The notes: generated from the letters alone by a model not told the origin. A stretch of DNA of 64,000 nucleotides from Haloarcula rubripromontorii (GCF_001280425.1 NZ_LIUF01000002.1:186001-250000); one strand, 5' to 3'; counted from the stretch's first letter, positions 7,819 through 16,655 are shown. Program-made: numbers and translations.

Positions 7819-9696
7819 ATGACTGACTCATCCCGCGGTCAATCGGAGACGGTCGGCATCGTGTTACTGACGGCTGTTATTGTCGTCATGGTCTCGGTGC
7901 TGGGTGCCGGTGTTCTCTCGTCCGGGCCACAACCGACCGCGGAGCCGCTGGTGGACCTCGACATAGATATCACGAACACTACCGTCTTGATCACACACAA
8001 CGGCGGTGACACTATCGACGGCAGGGCATTCGACGTTAGTATCCGAAACGAAACTGCGAGTCAGCGCTATGAGTCAGCCGTCACCGGGCCGTTCGAACCG
8101 ACCGATACCGTGCGACTATCTCATTCCTATACCGGCACTGTCACCGTCCTCGCCGTTGCTGTCGACAGCAATACGGTCCTCGGTCGGGAGAGCCGAACGG
8201 TAGCTACTGATCCGACGCCGACCACGGACACAGCGACCGCGACGCCAGCGCCGGAGACTGAGACACCGGCTACGGAGACTGCGACGCCAGCGCCGGAGCC
8301 ACCGGCTATCGATTCGGCGACACTCCCCGGAACACCGATAGATGACACAGAAGCTAACAACAACGTCGAACGCACGTTGACGCTGACTTTCGATACGGAG
8401 ATGGACCAGACTGTCGCGCCGAGCATCGAACTCGACGGCGTTACCGAAAGCTCGGCGACAGCGGTGACCGCGGACGGGACCTGGACGACGGCGAAAACGT
8501 ACGAGGTCCCGGTCCGGTTCGCCGACAACGACGTGGACGAGACTGTCGACGCGAAGGTGTCGGAAGCGCAAGACGCCGACGGAACCGAAATGTCGCCACA
8601 GACTGCCTTGTCGTTCGTGCTCGACAGTCGCTCGCCAGGCGAGGTGAACAACGTCGTCGTCGAACCCGACGCCATCACCAAGGCGAACCAGAACGCCGTG
8701 GACGTGACTATCACAAATCCGGATTCGCTGGACGGTGACGAGACAGCACGCGTCACGCTGACTGACCAAACCGGGAACGACATCACGCGGTCGGCGACTA
8801 TCGACCCGGCGACTGACGAGACGACGCTGACGTTCGACACGAGTTCACTCGCTGACGGGACAGTCACGCCAACGGCGGTCGTCGAAGACGACGTTGGGAA
8901 CCGCGGCGATTCAGTCACGAACGACCAGACGCCGAAGGACACGACTGCTCCGGTGGTCGATTCTGTCACCGCGACCGAGACTGGCAGCCGAACGTTCACC
9001 GTGACGCTCGAAGCGACAGAGCAGACCTCGATGCAAGCGAGTGACGTGACACTGGGCGTGTCCGGACCCGGCACTGTGGAAAACGTCGAGCAAGTAAACC
9101 TCGACAACAGCGGCTCGTCGTTCACCTACAAAGTCAGGTACACCGTGAGCCAGCCCGGCGAATACACGGTCACGCTGTCGAAACTGACGGACGCGTACGG
9201 TAACGACGGCGCGACCGGCCAGACCGCGACCGTGGCGCTGGGCGACGCGGCCGACTTTATCAGGTACACCGGCGATGCCGACACGTTCGGCAGTGACGGC
9301 TCTGGTGTCGCGCTGTCGATTGAAAACACGGCTTCGACGGCAGTCAGTGTCAGGAACGTCACTGTCAGTACGGACGCTGCCAGCACGCTGTTCGAGAGCG
9401 GGTCCGGTAGCACCCAAACTGACCACGAAATCCGTGTCGTCGGCGCATCGACGGGGGTCTGGGACACGAACAAGGAACGCAACGCCGGGAAAGACGGCTA
9501 TCAGATCGGGAGTACGGCGGTGCTATCTGACGCCGCAACGGTTTCCGGAACTTCGACGGCTGAGGTCACAATGTACGAATTCCTGACCTCAGGAAAGGGT
9601 AACTCCGGGAAGCCCGTCGACATGGCCGGGGAGGAAATTACGATCACGCTCGGATTCAGCGACGGGAGCGAACTGACGTTCACCGTGACGCCGTAA
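7819..9696 (+). CDS. Large surface protein with archaeal pilin-like N-terminus and Ig-like domains
   Basis: A 625-residue protein. Residues 1-35 resemble an archaeal type IV pilin signal: SSRGQSETVG followed by a hydrophobic helix (IVLLTAVIVVMVSVLGAGVL), so processing by the prepilin peptidase PibD after Gly7 is predicted. Residues about 40-130 are a small beta domain. A Thr/Pro/Glu-rich linker follows (residues about 132-165, repeats of ATPAPETET type), then three or so beta-rich, Ig-like domains to the C-terminus. No C-terminal anchor or sortase signal is visible. It is far longer than a normal pilin (about 100-200 residues), so it may be a pilus-tip adhesin or a hook-anchored surface protein. 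Confidence 0.72.
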   Translation: MTDSSRGQSETVGIVLLTAVIVVMVSVLGAGVLSSGPQPTAEPLVDLDIDITNTTVLITHNGGDTIDGRAFDVSIRNETASQRYESAVTGPFEPTDTVRLSHSYTGTVTVLAVAVDSNTVLGRESRTVATDPTPTTDTATATPAPETETPATETATPAPEPPAIDSATLPGTPIDDTEANNNVERTLTLTFDTEMDQTVAPSIELDGVTESSATAVTADGTWTTAKTYEVPVRFADNDVDETVDAKVSEAQDADGTEMSPQTALSFVLDSRSPGEVNNVVVEPDAITKANQNAVDVTITNPDSLDGDETARVTLTDQTGNDITRSATIDPATDETTLTFDTSSLADGTVTPTAVVEDDVGNRGDSVTNDQTPKDTTAPVVDSVTATETGSRTFTVTLEATEQTSMQASDVTLGVSGPGTVENVEQVNLDNSGSSFTYKVRYTVSQPGEYTVTLSKLTDAYGNDGATGQTATVALGDAADFIRYTGDADTFGSDGSGVALSIENTASTAVSVRNVTVSTDAASTLFESGSGSTQTDHEIRVVGASTGVWDTNKERNAGKDGYQIGSTAVLSDAATVSGTSTAEVTMYEFLTSGKGNSGKPVDMAGEEITITLGFSDGSELTFTVTP

Positions 9697-9710
9697 GCGG
9701 CCCGTCGCAA

Positions 9711-10172
9711 CTACAGGTTCTCGCCCTGATACGACCCCTCGTACGTCCCCTCGTGAGCGGCGTCGGCGAGCACGAGCTGTGCAATCCGCGCCCCCTGTTC
9801 GAGTTCTATCGGATGGTGGACCTCCAGTAGCCCCTCTCCCCGCCCCTCGTAGCCGGCGTCCCAGACGGCCGTATCGAGCATACAGGAGTTACGGAGCAAC
9901 GACGACCGCGGGAGGAGAAAGCCGATGTGGCCATCTGGAATGACGACTCGGTCGGCGTACTCGACGATGTAGCCGCCGCGGTCGAGGTGGTACATCCCGT
10001 CGCTGGGTTCGATCTCCTGTCGGTCGCCGACAGTCTTGCCGCCGCGTTCGATGCGCCCCGGTTCGACCTGTTCGTAGATTGCCCCGAGCGTGAGGTCGAC
10101 GCCGTTCGGTTGCACTTGTGCTTCTCTCAGGTCGCCGAGGGCATCGGCGACGAACCGCCCACTCTTGAACAT
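9711..10172 (-). CDS. dut: dUTPase of the dCTP deaminase-like archaeal family
   Basis: A 153-residue protein that hydrolyses dUTP to dUMP. It resembles the short archaeal dUTPases related to dCTP deaminase: Q-P-N-G-V-D-L-T near residue 21, the LPRSSLLRNSC motif, AVWDAGYEGRGE with the catalytic Glu region, GARIAQLVL, and a YEGSYQGE C-terminus. I recall the Methanocaldococcus dUTPase MJ1102 as sharing this pattern. I chose the ATG at 10172; the frame stays open to 10607, but that part overlaps the divergent aconitase gene. A dCTP deaminase role is the alternative. Confidence 0.85.
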   Translation of the reverse strand: MFKSGRFVADALGDLREAQVQPNGVDLTLGAIYEQVEPGRIERGGKTVGDRQEIEPSDGMYHLDRGGYIVEYADRVVIPDGHIGFLLPRSSLLRNSCMLDTAVWDAGYEGRGEGLLEVHHPIELEQGARIAQLVLADAAHEGTYEGSYQGENL

Positions 10173-10265
10173 ACGCGGTTCTGTGCGAGTGTCGTGGAAA
10201 GACCTGCCGGTCTGGCCACCCGCTGTCCCGTCCTGTTGACTCGCTTCCGAGTGACGGACGGCACG

Positions 10266-10276
10266 GATTTTTATAT
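10266..10276 (+). promoter_or_regulatory. TATA-type promoter element of the aconitase gene
   Basis: The sequence atttttatatg lies about 60 bases before the aconitase start codon. It implies a short 5' leader of about 30-35 bases rather than a leaderless mRNA. Confidence 0.45.
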
Positions 10277-10334
10277 GAAAAATACGACGGAATACGCGGG
10301 ATTTATACCGCCGCGCCATCCATTGACGCACGTT

Positions 10335-12308
10335 ATGGGACAGACGCTTACGGAAAAAATTCTCGACGACCATCTCGTCGAAGGGGAACTTACACCCGGA
10401 GAAGAGATCGGGATCGAGATCGACCAGGTGCTGACACAGGACACGACCGGGACGCTCGTCTGGCTGCAGTTCGAAGCGCTGGGCCTCGAAGAGGTGCAGA
10501 CGGAGCTGGCCGCACAGTACTGTGACCACCAGACCTATCAGTTCGACTTCAAGAACACCGACGACCACCGCTTCCTCCGCTCTGCGGCGGGCACGTTCGG
10601 GGCTCACTTCTCACGCCCCGGCAACGGTATCTGTCACAACGTCCACAAGGAGAACTTCGCCGCACCCGGCAAGACGATGCTCGGGTCCGACTCGCACACG
10701 CCGACGCCCGGCGGCCTCGGCGAACTCGCCATCGGGTCCGGTGGCCTCGACGTCGCCGTCGCAATGGGCGGCGGTGCCTACTACATCGAGATGCCGGAAG
10801 TCGTCAACGTCCGCCTCGAAGGCGAACTGCCCGACTGGGCGACCGCCAAGGACGTCATTCTAGAGCTGCTCCGCCGGCTGTCGGTCAAGGGCGGCGTCGG
10901 CAAGGTGCTGGAATACACCGGCCCCGGCGTCGAGACGCTGACCGTCCCCGAGCGGACCACCATCACCAACATGGGGACCGAGCTCGGTGCCACCTCGTCC
11001 ATCTTCCCGACGGACGACCAGACCAAGGACTACCTCGAACGCCTCGGCCGCGAGGACGTCTTCGAGGACATCGGCCCCGACGAGGACGCCGAGTACGCCG
11101 ACGAGATCGTCGTCGACCTCTCGGACCTCGAACCGCTCATCGCCGAGCCGTCCATGCCTGACAACGTCGTGCCGGTCTCCGAGGTCGAGGGCGTCGACGT
11201 CGAGCAGGTCATGATCGGCTCCTGTACGAACGGTGCCTACGAGGATATCCTCCCGGCCGCGAAGATGCTGGAAGGGCGCAACATCGACAAGAAGACCGAG
11301 ATGATCGTCGCCCCCGGTTCCAAGCAGGCCTCCGAGATGCTGGCCCGCGAGGGCTGGACCGCGGAGATGATGGCCGCTGGCGTCAACTTCTCCGAGGCGA
11401 CGTGTGGTGCCTGTATCGGCATCGGTCACGTCCCGGCCTCCGACTCCGTCTCCCTGCGGACCTTCAACCGCAACTTCGAGGGCCGCTCCGGTATCGAGGA
11501 CGACAACGTCTACCTCTGCTCGCCGGAAGTCGCCACCGCGGCGGCCATCAAAGGCGAAATCGTCGATCCGCGAGACCTCGCCGACGAACTCGGCGACCTC
11601 GAGGCACCCGGTCTGGAGATGCCCGACCAGTACATCGGCAACTCCGAATCGGACCTCATCGCGCCGGACAACGCTGTCGACGACGAACTCATCAAGGGCC
11701 CGAACATCGGCGACGTGCCGCTGAAGGACCCGCTGGAGACTGAAGTCGGTGGTGAAGCTCTCCTCAAGATGGAGGACAACATCACGACGGACCACATCAT
11801 CCCGGCCACACAGGACATCCTGATGTACCGGTCGAACGTCCCGAAGCTCTCCGAGTTCACGCTCTCGCGCGTCGACGACACGTTCGCGGAGCGCGCACTC
11901 GACGCTGACGGCGGCGTGCTCGTCGCTGGCGAGAACTACGGTCAGGGATCCTCCCGTGAACACGCGGCCCTGTGCCCGATGTACCTGGGTATCGAGACCG
12001 TCCTTGCACAGAGCTTCGCCCGCATCCACAAGGCGAACCTGTTCAACTTCGGCATCGTCCCGCTCACCATCGACGAGGAAACCTACGAGAAGATCGAGGA
12101 AGGCGACGACATCGAGATTGTCGACGACGCGGCCGAGGCCGTCAAATCCGGCCAGACGGAGTTCACCATCCGCGTGAACGACGACTGGGAAGCAACCGGC
12201 CAGCTCGACGCCTCCGAGCGTGAACGCGAGATCCTCGCCGCCGGTGGCAAGCTCTCGCACACGAAGCAGCAGCACGACGAAGGCGGCGCCGCACCCGCAG
12301 ACGACTAA
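10335..12308 (+). CDS. acn: Aconitate hydratase
   Basis: A 657-residue aconitase that interconverts citrate and isocitrate in the TCA cycle. The three cluster cysteines are Cys297 in MIGSCTNGAYEDI and Cys357/Cys360 in ATCGACIGIGH. The early substrate-binding segment GSDSHTPTPGGLG and the C-terminal swivelling domain (YGQGSSREHAAL, then NFGIVPL) are present. Length and architecture match the single-chain aconitase/LeuC-like form found in haloarchaea, shorter than the ~900-residue AcnA. The frame is open upstream to 9927, but the ATG at 10335 matches the conserved N-terminus (GQTLTEKIL). Confidence 0.95.
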   Translation: MGQTLTEKILDDHLVEGELTPGEEIGIEIDQVLTQDTTGTLVWLQFEALGLEEVQTELAAQYCDHQTYQFDFKNTDDHRFLRSAAGTFGAHFSRPGNGICHNVHKENFAAPGKTMLGSDSHTPTPGGLGELAIGSGGLDVAVAMGGGAYYIEMPEVVNVRLEGELPDWATAKDVILELLRRLSVKGGVGKVLEYTGPGVETLTVPERTTITNMGTELGATSSIFPTDDQTKDYLERLGREDVFEDIGPDEDAEYADEIVVDLSDLEPLIAEPSMPDNVVPVSEVEGVDVEQVMIGSCTNGAYEDILPAAKMLEGRNIDKKTEMIVAPGSKQASEMLAREGWTAEMMAAGVNFSEATCGACIGIGHVPASDSVSLRTFNRNFEGRSGIEDDNVYLCSPEVATAAAIKGEIVDPRDLADELGDLEAPGLEMPDQYIGNSESDLIAPDNAVDDELIKGPNIGDVPLKDPLETEVGGEALLKMEDNITTDHIIPATQDILMYRSNVPKLSEFTLSRVDDTFAERALDADGGVLVAGENYGQGSSREHAALCPMYLGIETVLAQSFARIHKANLFNFGIVPLTIDEETYEKIEEGDDIEIVDDAAEAVKSGQTEFTIRVNDDWEATGQLDASEREREILAAGGKLSHTKQQHDEGGAAPADD

Positions 12309-12312
12309 AACA

Positions 12313-12338
12313 CGGTCGCTCTCCGACCGCGATTTTTT
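12313..12338 (+). terminator. Hairpin plus T-run after aconitase
   Basis: The arms cggtc (12313-12317) and gaccg (12325-12329) are followed by six T at 12333-12338, directly after the aconitase stop. This has the form of an intrinsic terminator. Confidence 0.55.
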
Positions 12339-12540
12339 CGAGCAGTGAAGCCACAAACAGCGCGGCATCCGCTCTGGTCGATCGGCATTCGGGTTCCGGT
12401 GACCGGGCTGGCGACAGCGCGAGACCGTCTTTTTGATTCGACATACTCGTAGCGACGCTGTTTCACGGCGAAGCGGGTCCCGGTTACGGCATAGCGGTCC
12501 CTAAGACAGGCCCAGGTAGCGATGGAAAAGTTTGGAAAGA

Positions 12541-12561
12541 GGGGTGGGGGTGGGGGTGGTG
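12541..12561 (+). repeat. G-run tract with quadruplex-forming pattern
   Basis: The + strand has runs of four, five and five G separated by single T, followed by two GG pairs. This satisfies the general G-quadruplex pattern on the + strand (C-rich on the minus strand). The function is unknown. It lies in non-coding DNA between aconitase and the acetyltransferase. Confidence 0.5.
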
Positions 12562-12737
12562 GCACCCAAATGGGTGCGACTACAACTACACTCGTCAGAC
12601 TAAAGAACCTTCCGCATTTCTAACCTTCCCTCGGTCCCATCGATGCATGAATTATCAGTACCTATCGACAAACAGTCAGAACTCGGGTATCTTCGGTCGG
12701 CGGTAACACATATGTAGGTCCACACCGAAATGCATAC

Positions 12738-13235
12738 GTGACAACGGTCGCTCCAGACGGGCCAGAGACGCCGGGTGCGCCGGCGGTTCGGCGCGCTGTC
12801 CGTGCGGACCTCATCGAGGTCCACCGCGTCGAGCAGGCGTCGTTTCCACAGCCGTGGCCGTTTTCTGCACTCGAGAGCTATCTCGGCGAACCGGGGTTTC
12901 TCGTCGCCGAAACCGGCAACGACGATGGCGACCCGCCCGCCGTCGCGGGCTACGTCATCGCGGACACGGTGCCGAACCACGGTACTCCGCTCGGCCACAT
13001 CAAGGACCTCGCGGTTCGGCCGTCGTACCGTCGGCAAGGGGTTGCAAGCGCGCTGTTGACGCGCGCACTTGAGGTTATCGGCGAGACGGGTGCCGGCTCA
13101 GTCAAGCTGGAGGTCCGGGCCGACAACGACGGCGCACGAAAGCTGTACCGGCGCTTCGGGTTCGAGCACCGCAAGACGATTCCGAACTACTACAGCAACG
13201 GCGAAGACGCCCTTGTGATGGTCCGCCTGCTGTAG
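12738..13235 (+). CDS. rimI: Ribosomal-protein-alanine / N-terminal acetyltransferase, RimI type
   Basis: A 165-residue GNAT acetyltransferase. The acetyl-CoA site is seen as DLAVRPSYRRQGVASALL, with the R-x-x-G-x-A motif, and the C-terminal NDGARKLYRRFGFEHRKTIPNYY is the hallmark of RimI/NatA-type enzymes that acetylate protein N-termini. The start is a GTG at 12738; the ATG a few bases upstream is followed at once by a stop. The first 15 residues are a Pro-rich extension. It heads a run of co-directional genes. Confidence 0.9.
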   Translation: MTTVAPDGPETPGAPAVRRAVRADLIEVHRVEQASFPQPWPFSALESYLGEPGFLVAETGNDDGDPPAVAGYVIADTVPNHGTPLGHIKDLAVRPSYRRQGVASALLTRALEVIGETGAGSVKLEVRADNDGARKLYRRFGFEHRKTIPNYYSNGEDALVMVRLL

Positions 13236-13301
13236 GTGGTCGCTGCGCTTCGCCGAGACCCCGACTGCATATACGGCTCCGCATCCACGGTTCGCACACT
13301 G

Positions 13302-13766
13302 ATGGGATACGCCTGTCCAGTGTGTGACGACCCGCAAGCCGACGACGTGCATCTGGCGAATCACCTCGCGTTTACGGCGATGACCGGCGGTGACGACCAC
13401 GAAGCGTGGCTCGACGAGCGCGTCCCCGGCTGGGGCCAGCTCGGTGAGGCCGAACTGTCCACCGAGGTCGTCGAGTACGCCGAGGTGACGGAGTTCCCAC
13501 AGGTATTTGAGGACACCGTCGACCGCAGTGATGATGGGCATAGCCACGACCACGGACACGGTCACAGCGACCTGCCACAGGGGGCGGACCGCCACCGTGG
13601 GTCGAACGCGCTCAGCGATCACGACAGCGAGGTGCTGGCCGAGGCACGCGATTTGACGCGGGAGATGCTACGCGAGAGCGACGACGAGAGCGATGGCGAC
13701 GCCACCGATAGCGATACATCGGTCGACAGCGACGACACTGACACAAACGAAGACGAAACCGAGTAG
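13302..13766 (+). CDS. DUF5810-type haloarchaeal protein with CxxC motif
   Basis: A 154-residue protein. It opens with MGYACPVCDD, a CPxC zinc-ribbon-like motif, then a His-containing helix (ADDVHLANHLAFTAM) that could complete the zinc site. The middle has a His/Asp/Gly tract (HDHGHGH, about residues 82-90) that could bind metal, and the tail from residue 120 is a long Ser/Asp/Thr stretch, as often seen in haloarchaeal proteins. I recognise this as the DUF5810 family. Function is unknown. DUF5809 follows, a pairing I recall as conserved. Confidence 0.75.
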   Translation: MGYACPVCDDPQADDVHLANHLAFTAMTGGDDHEAWLDERVPGWGQLGEAELSTEVVEYAEVTEFPQVFEDTVDRSDDGHSHDHGHGHSDLPQGADRHRGSNALSDHDSEVLAEARDLTREMLRESDDESDGDATDSDTSVDSDDTDTNEDETE

Positions 13767-13789
13767 TCCCGCCGGCGGCAAGTGGACGT

Positions 13790-14203
13790 ATGGACACTGA
13801 GGGGCAGTTCGCGCCGGCATCGGCAGCCGAGGCCAGTGAGCGCTACGATGCGTTCGGGCCGACGGCGCAGGTCGTCGTCAAGGAAGTCGCGAAGGCGATG
13901 GATCTCGACCCGGAGACCTACGAGGAGCGGGTCACGAGTGAAGTCGTTGCGACCGCCCGCGACGTACTGTTCGCAGAGTCGCTCGCAGTTCAGGTCGGGA
14001 CGATGGACGAGTTCGAGGAGTGGCGCGAAGACACAGACTGCGAGGTGACGCTGGTCGGCGCGGAGACCGTCGACAACGTCGTCTGGCACGCCGCCCCGTT
14101 CGCAGAGCAGGCCGTCGCGGCGACGTTTCAGGATGAACGCCGAGCCGCCGTCGGGACGCTCCGGCGGCAGGCCTTCGGCCGCATCTACCGCGAGGTCGTC
14201 TGA
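13790..14203 (+). CDS. DUF5809-type haloarchaeal protein
   Basis: A 137-residue soluble protein matching my recollection of DUF5809. It has an N-terminal helical part (residues 1-70), then a beta-alpha core with EVTLVGAETVDNVVWHAAPF and a helical, Arg-rich C-terminus (RRQAFGRIYREVV). No catalytic motif is evident. The stop overlaps the next start by one base, so the two are likely coupled. Function unknown. Confidence 0.72.
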   Translation: MDTEGQFAPASAAEASERYDAFGPTAQVVVKEVAKAMDLDPETYEERVTSEVVATARDVLFAESLAVQVGTMDEFEEWREDTDCEVTLVGAETVDNVVWHAAPFAEQAVAATFQDERRAAVGTLRRQAFGRIYREVV

Positions 14204-14616
14204 TGCGCCCGGTCACACGGAACACCTTGCTCGGCATCATTGCTGTCGTCGTGCTGTTGCTGGCGCTGGGTGCGCTGCCGGGCCTGCTCAAGAGCGGCGA
14301 TCCCTACTACGCTGTCGCCACGCCGAGCGACGGCGAGTACAGCGTCGAGAACGGCACTGCCATCAACTGGAGCACCCAGTCCGAGCGGCGCTTCCCGTAC
14401 ACGAGCGCGGCGCTAGCAGACGCGTCCCAGTCGGCGGCCGGGCAGTCCGAGCCGTACTGGCGCGGCCCGTTCGGCTTCAAGGGCGCGTTCACCCACTCGC
14501 CGTTCGACGAACGCGACGCCCTGCGACAGCAGTACGACGGAGCTGTGACTGACGACGGTGTCGTCGTCCGGCACAACGGCACGTTTTACCACGTCGCGGT
14601 CCGACAGGACGTATGA
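14203..14616 (+). CDS. Membrane-anchored hypothetical protein
   Basis: A 137-residue protein with one N-terminal transmembrane helix (about residues 9-29, LLGIIAVVVLLLALGALPGLL) and an outside, Tyr/Ser-rich beta domain after it. No lipobox or twin-arginine motif. It overlaps DUF5809 upstream by one base and the NUDIX gene downstream by four, so the three form a coupled set. It has no family I can name. Confidence 0.7.
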   Translation: MRPVTRNTLLGIIAVVVLLLALGALPGLLKSGDPYYAVATPSDGEYSVENGTAINWSTQSERRFPYTSAALADASQSAAGQSEPYWRGPFGFKGAFTHSPFDERDALRQQYDGAVTDDGVVVRHNGTFYHVAVRQDV

Positions 14617-15155
14617 CCCGCGAACCGGCCCACGAGTGGCCCGTCGTCGAGACCGAACGCGAGTACGAGACCGGCTGGTACACCGGCGGCTACGACCGGG
14701 TTCGCCAGCCCGACGGCTCGGAGAAGGACTACTACTGGGCCGAACTGCCCGACGCGGCCGTCGTGGTCGCGACGACCGGCGACGAACTCGTCATGGTCGA
14801 CCAGTACCGCCCGACCATCCGCGAGCAGTGTCTCGAACTCCCGGCCGGTATCGTCGAGGACGACGAGTCCTACACGACCGCCGGCGCGCGCGAACTCCGC
14901 GAGGAAACCGGGTTCGAAGCCGCCGGCGTCTCGCTCATCGAGGAGTTCTCGTGTTCGACCGGCGTACTCCGCCATCGGCGCGGCATCGTCTTCGCCGAGG
15001 GGCTCGAACCGGTCGACCGGGAACTCGACGACAATGAATTCCTCTCGGTGACGACCGTCCCCATCGACGAAGCGCTGCAGGTCGCCCGGCGCGAACCGGC
15101 CAACGACGCGACCATCGAAGGCATCTTGCTAGCGCAGGCTGACGGCTTGCTGTAG
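14613..15155 (+). CDS. NUDIX hydrolase (ADP-ribose pyrophosphatase-like)
   Basis: A 180-residue NUDIX hydrolase. The Nudix box fits the consensus exactly: G-IVEDD-E-(7)-REL-R-EE-T-GF, at about residues 79-101. The surroundings (DQYRPTIREQCLELPAGIVE) are those of ADP-ribose pyrophosphatases, which split ADP-ribose or related nucleotides. The start codon overlaps the preceding stop in an ATGA. The substrate is inferred, not shown. Confidence 0.9.
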   Translation: MTREPAHEWPVVETEREYETGWYTGGYDRVRQPDGSEKDYYWAELPDAAVVVATTGDELVMVDQYRPTIREQCLELPAGIVEDDESYTTAGARELREETGFEAAGVSLIEEFSCSTGVLRHRRGIVFAEGLEPVDRELDDNEFLSVTTVPIDEALQVARREPANDATIEGILLAQADGLL

Positions 15156-15193
15156 CCGGTGAAGGTTTAGGCATCGGCCGCTAGCGGCTGGGT

Positions 15194-15580
15194 ATGGACG
15201 GCGAAATCGACACCGACGAGCTACGGTCGAAACTCGACGAGGAGGCGGTCCGGGTGGTCGATATCCGCTCGCCCGGCGCGTTCGAGCGAGGCCACATTCC
15301 CGGAAGCGAGAACGTCCCGTTCCCGTCGCTCGTTGACGAAGTCGAACGGTTCGACGGCGACGACGAGGTTGTGACAGTATGTCCGAAGGGGAAGTCTAGC
15401 GTCCAGGCTGCCCGGCTTATCGCGTCGTATGAAGGCTTTGATGGCGACGTTGTGAGCTTTGAACCAGGGCTGAACGGCTGGGACGGCCCACTGGAACGTG
15501 CAACTGCTGACGGGGAGGCGACGGCAGACACTGCAGCTGCTGACGGAGATTCCGACGAAGGCCCTGCTGCACCGTTTTAG
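15194..15580 (+). CDS. Single-domain rhodanese-like protein
   Basis: A 128-residue rhodanese. The aspartate motif VVDIRSPGAFERGHIPGSENVP is followed by the active-site loop C63-PKGKSS, so the persulfide-carrying cysteine is intact. The C-terminal 25 residues are an acidic Ala/Asp tail typical of halophiles. It probably transfers sulfur within the cell; the acceptor is unknown. It follows the NUDIX gene by about 40 bases. Confidence 0.88.
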   Translation: MDGEIDTDELRSKLDEEAVRVVDIRSPGAFERGHIPGSENVPFPSLVDEVERFDGDDEVVTVCPKGKSSVQAARLIASYEGFDGDVVSFEPGLNGWDGPLERATADGEATADTAAADGDSDEGPAAPF

Positions 15581-15848
15581 CTGCTGTTCGGAGTGAAATG
15601 GTGGCTCAGGAATAGTGCATCGTCACAAGGGGCTCAGCGGGGGTAACATCTCGTCATCGCCACCAGCAGGTCGTAGTCCCCCACTCGGGAAAAGTGCATC
15701 CGTTGCGGACGGGGTGAGCAGATGGACTGCCAGCACCCGTTCTGGCAGCGAACTGTCGCTCTGAGCGTAGCGGACCACTGCCGACTTCGCCGGTAGGGGT
15801 ACGATTGTCTATATAGCGAACATATAAAATACCTATACGACGAGAGCA

Positions 15849-15867
15849 AACACTCCGGCTGAGTGTT
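15849..15867. promoter_or_regulatory. Inverted repeat between TATA box and start of the DUF7260 gene
   Basis: The arms aacactc (15849-15855) and gagtgtt (15861-15867) flank a five-base centre. A TATA-like acatataaaat lies at 15824-15834, so the repeat falls on the expected transcription start and directly before the GTG at 15870. It suits an operator or an mRNA hairpin over the start. Confidence 0.4.
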
Positions 15868-15869
15868 CC

Positions 15870-16655
15870 GTGTCTAACTCCGAGACAAGCCAGCCGCGAA
15901 CCGAGCAGGCGCTCGCTGTCGTTCAACGAGAAATCGACTGTGTCAAGGCAGAACTGACGGCGTTCAGGCGCTTTCGGACCCAGCTTGTATCTATCGAGCC
16001 GACGGCACGGTCCGCAGGCTCTGTCGACACCTCTGCGGGAGGGATGTCGGCGCTCAGTGCCCGACAGCCGAAACCCGATACGAGCCTGCGTGCCGTCCGA
16101 GACGCATACCGAGAGACGGTCATGGCCGTGCCACATTTCGAAGCCGAGTACGATGACTCGCTGGAAGCCAACATGTCGATGGAGTTCGGCCCGGAACTCG
16201 GCACGCAGATCGCCACGGGAGCGTGCCTGACTCCACAGTTGTACGAGGCGCTGCTGACCGCAAGTGAGGGGGCACGCGACGAGCGCGAGACGTTGCTCCC
16301 GGCGCTCGAACGCGAGCGGGAGTCGTTACAGTCAGTGCGAGCAACGCTTGACGACTGTGAACGCCGCGGGGCCGCACTCGGTGCGAACGCGCGCAGAACG
16401 ACTGACCCAGCCCGGCTCGACAGCATCGACAATCAACTCGCCGAGATCGAGAGCGAGTGCGAGGCAGTGGCAGCGACCCGCCAGCAACAGCTTCACAGTC
16501 GGTCGACCGCCGCTCTCTCCGGTGTCGACGGAACCAGTCTCGTTCGGTATCTCTACGACGACTGTCCGGTGACGTGTCCGGCACTCGCTGATACCGTCGC
16601 GTGCCTCGATATGATAAGGCGGCATCGTCGTCACTGCATCGTTTCGACACGCTAA
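15870..16655 (+). CDS. DUF7260-like haloarchaeal protein
   Basis: A 261-residue soluble, mostly helical protein with a GTG start. It has coiled-coil-like helices at residues 12-40 and 120-210 (EIDCVKAELTAFRRF and ESLQSVRATLDDCERR), a central domain, and a C-terminal segment with three Cys (YDDCPVTCPALADTVACLDMI) that may bind a metal. I recall this pattern as DUF7260, a family of haloarchaea with unknown function. It converges with the AbrB-PhoU gene. Confidence 0.68.
   Translation: MSNSETSQPRTEQALAVVQREIDCVKAELTAFRRFRTQLVSIEPTARSAGSVDTSAGGMSALSARQPKPDTSLRAVRDAYRETVMAVPHFEAEYDDSLEANMSMEFGPELGTQIATGACLTPQLYEALLTASEGARDERETLLPALERERESLQSVRATLDDCERRGAALGANARRTTDPARLDSIDNQLAEIESECEAVAATRQQQLHSRSTAALSGVDGTSLVRYLYDDCPVTCPALADTVACLDMIRRHRRHCIVSTR

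Larger units (their letters stand above)
12309..12737. other. 429-base gap with a G-run tract
   Basis: After the terminator the gap holds no convincing gene. It contains a purine-rich G-tract at 12541-12561 (see the repeat entry) and an AT-rich region before the acetyltransferase gene. Reading frames on the minus strand give a polyproline protein that merely mirrors the G-tract. Confidence 0.5.

Noticed and set aside
10860-12368. Long minus-strand frame opposite aconitase
   Set aside because: Shadow of the aconitase gene; composition is dominated by Val, Asp, Leu and Gly with no motif.
12305-12565. Minus-strand protein beginning with polyproline
   Set aside because: Polyproline is only the translation of the C-rich side of the G-tract. 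No conservation signal or promoter is seen.
15634-15849. 71-residue minus-strand frame in the gap before the DUF7260 gene
   Set aside because: Rich in Arg, Ser, Cys and Tyr, unlike real acidic haloarchaeal proteins; it also covers the promoter.
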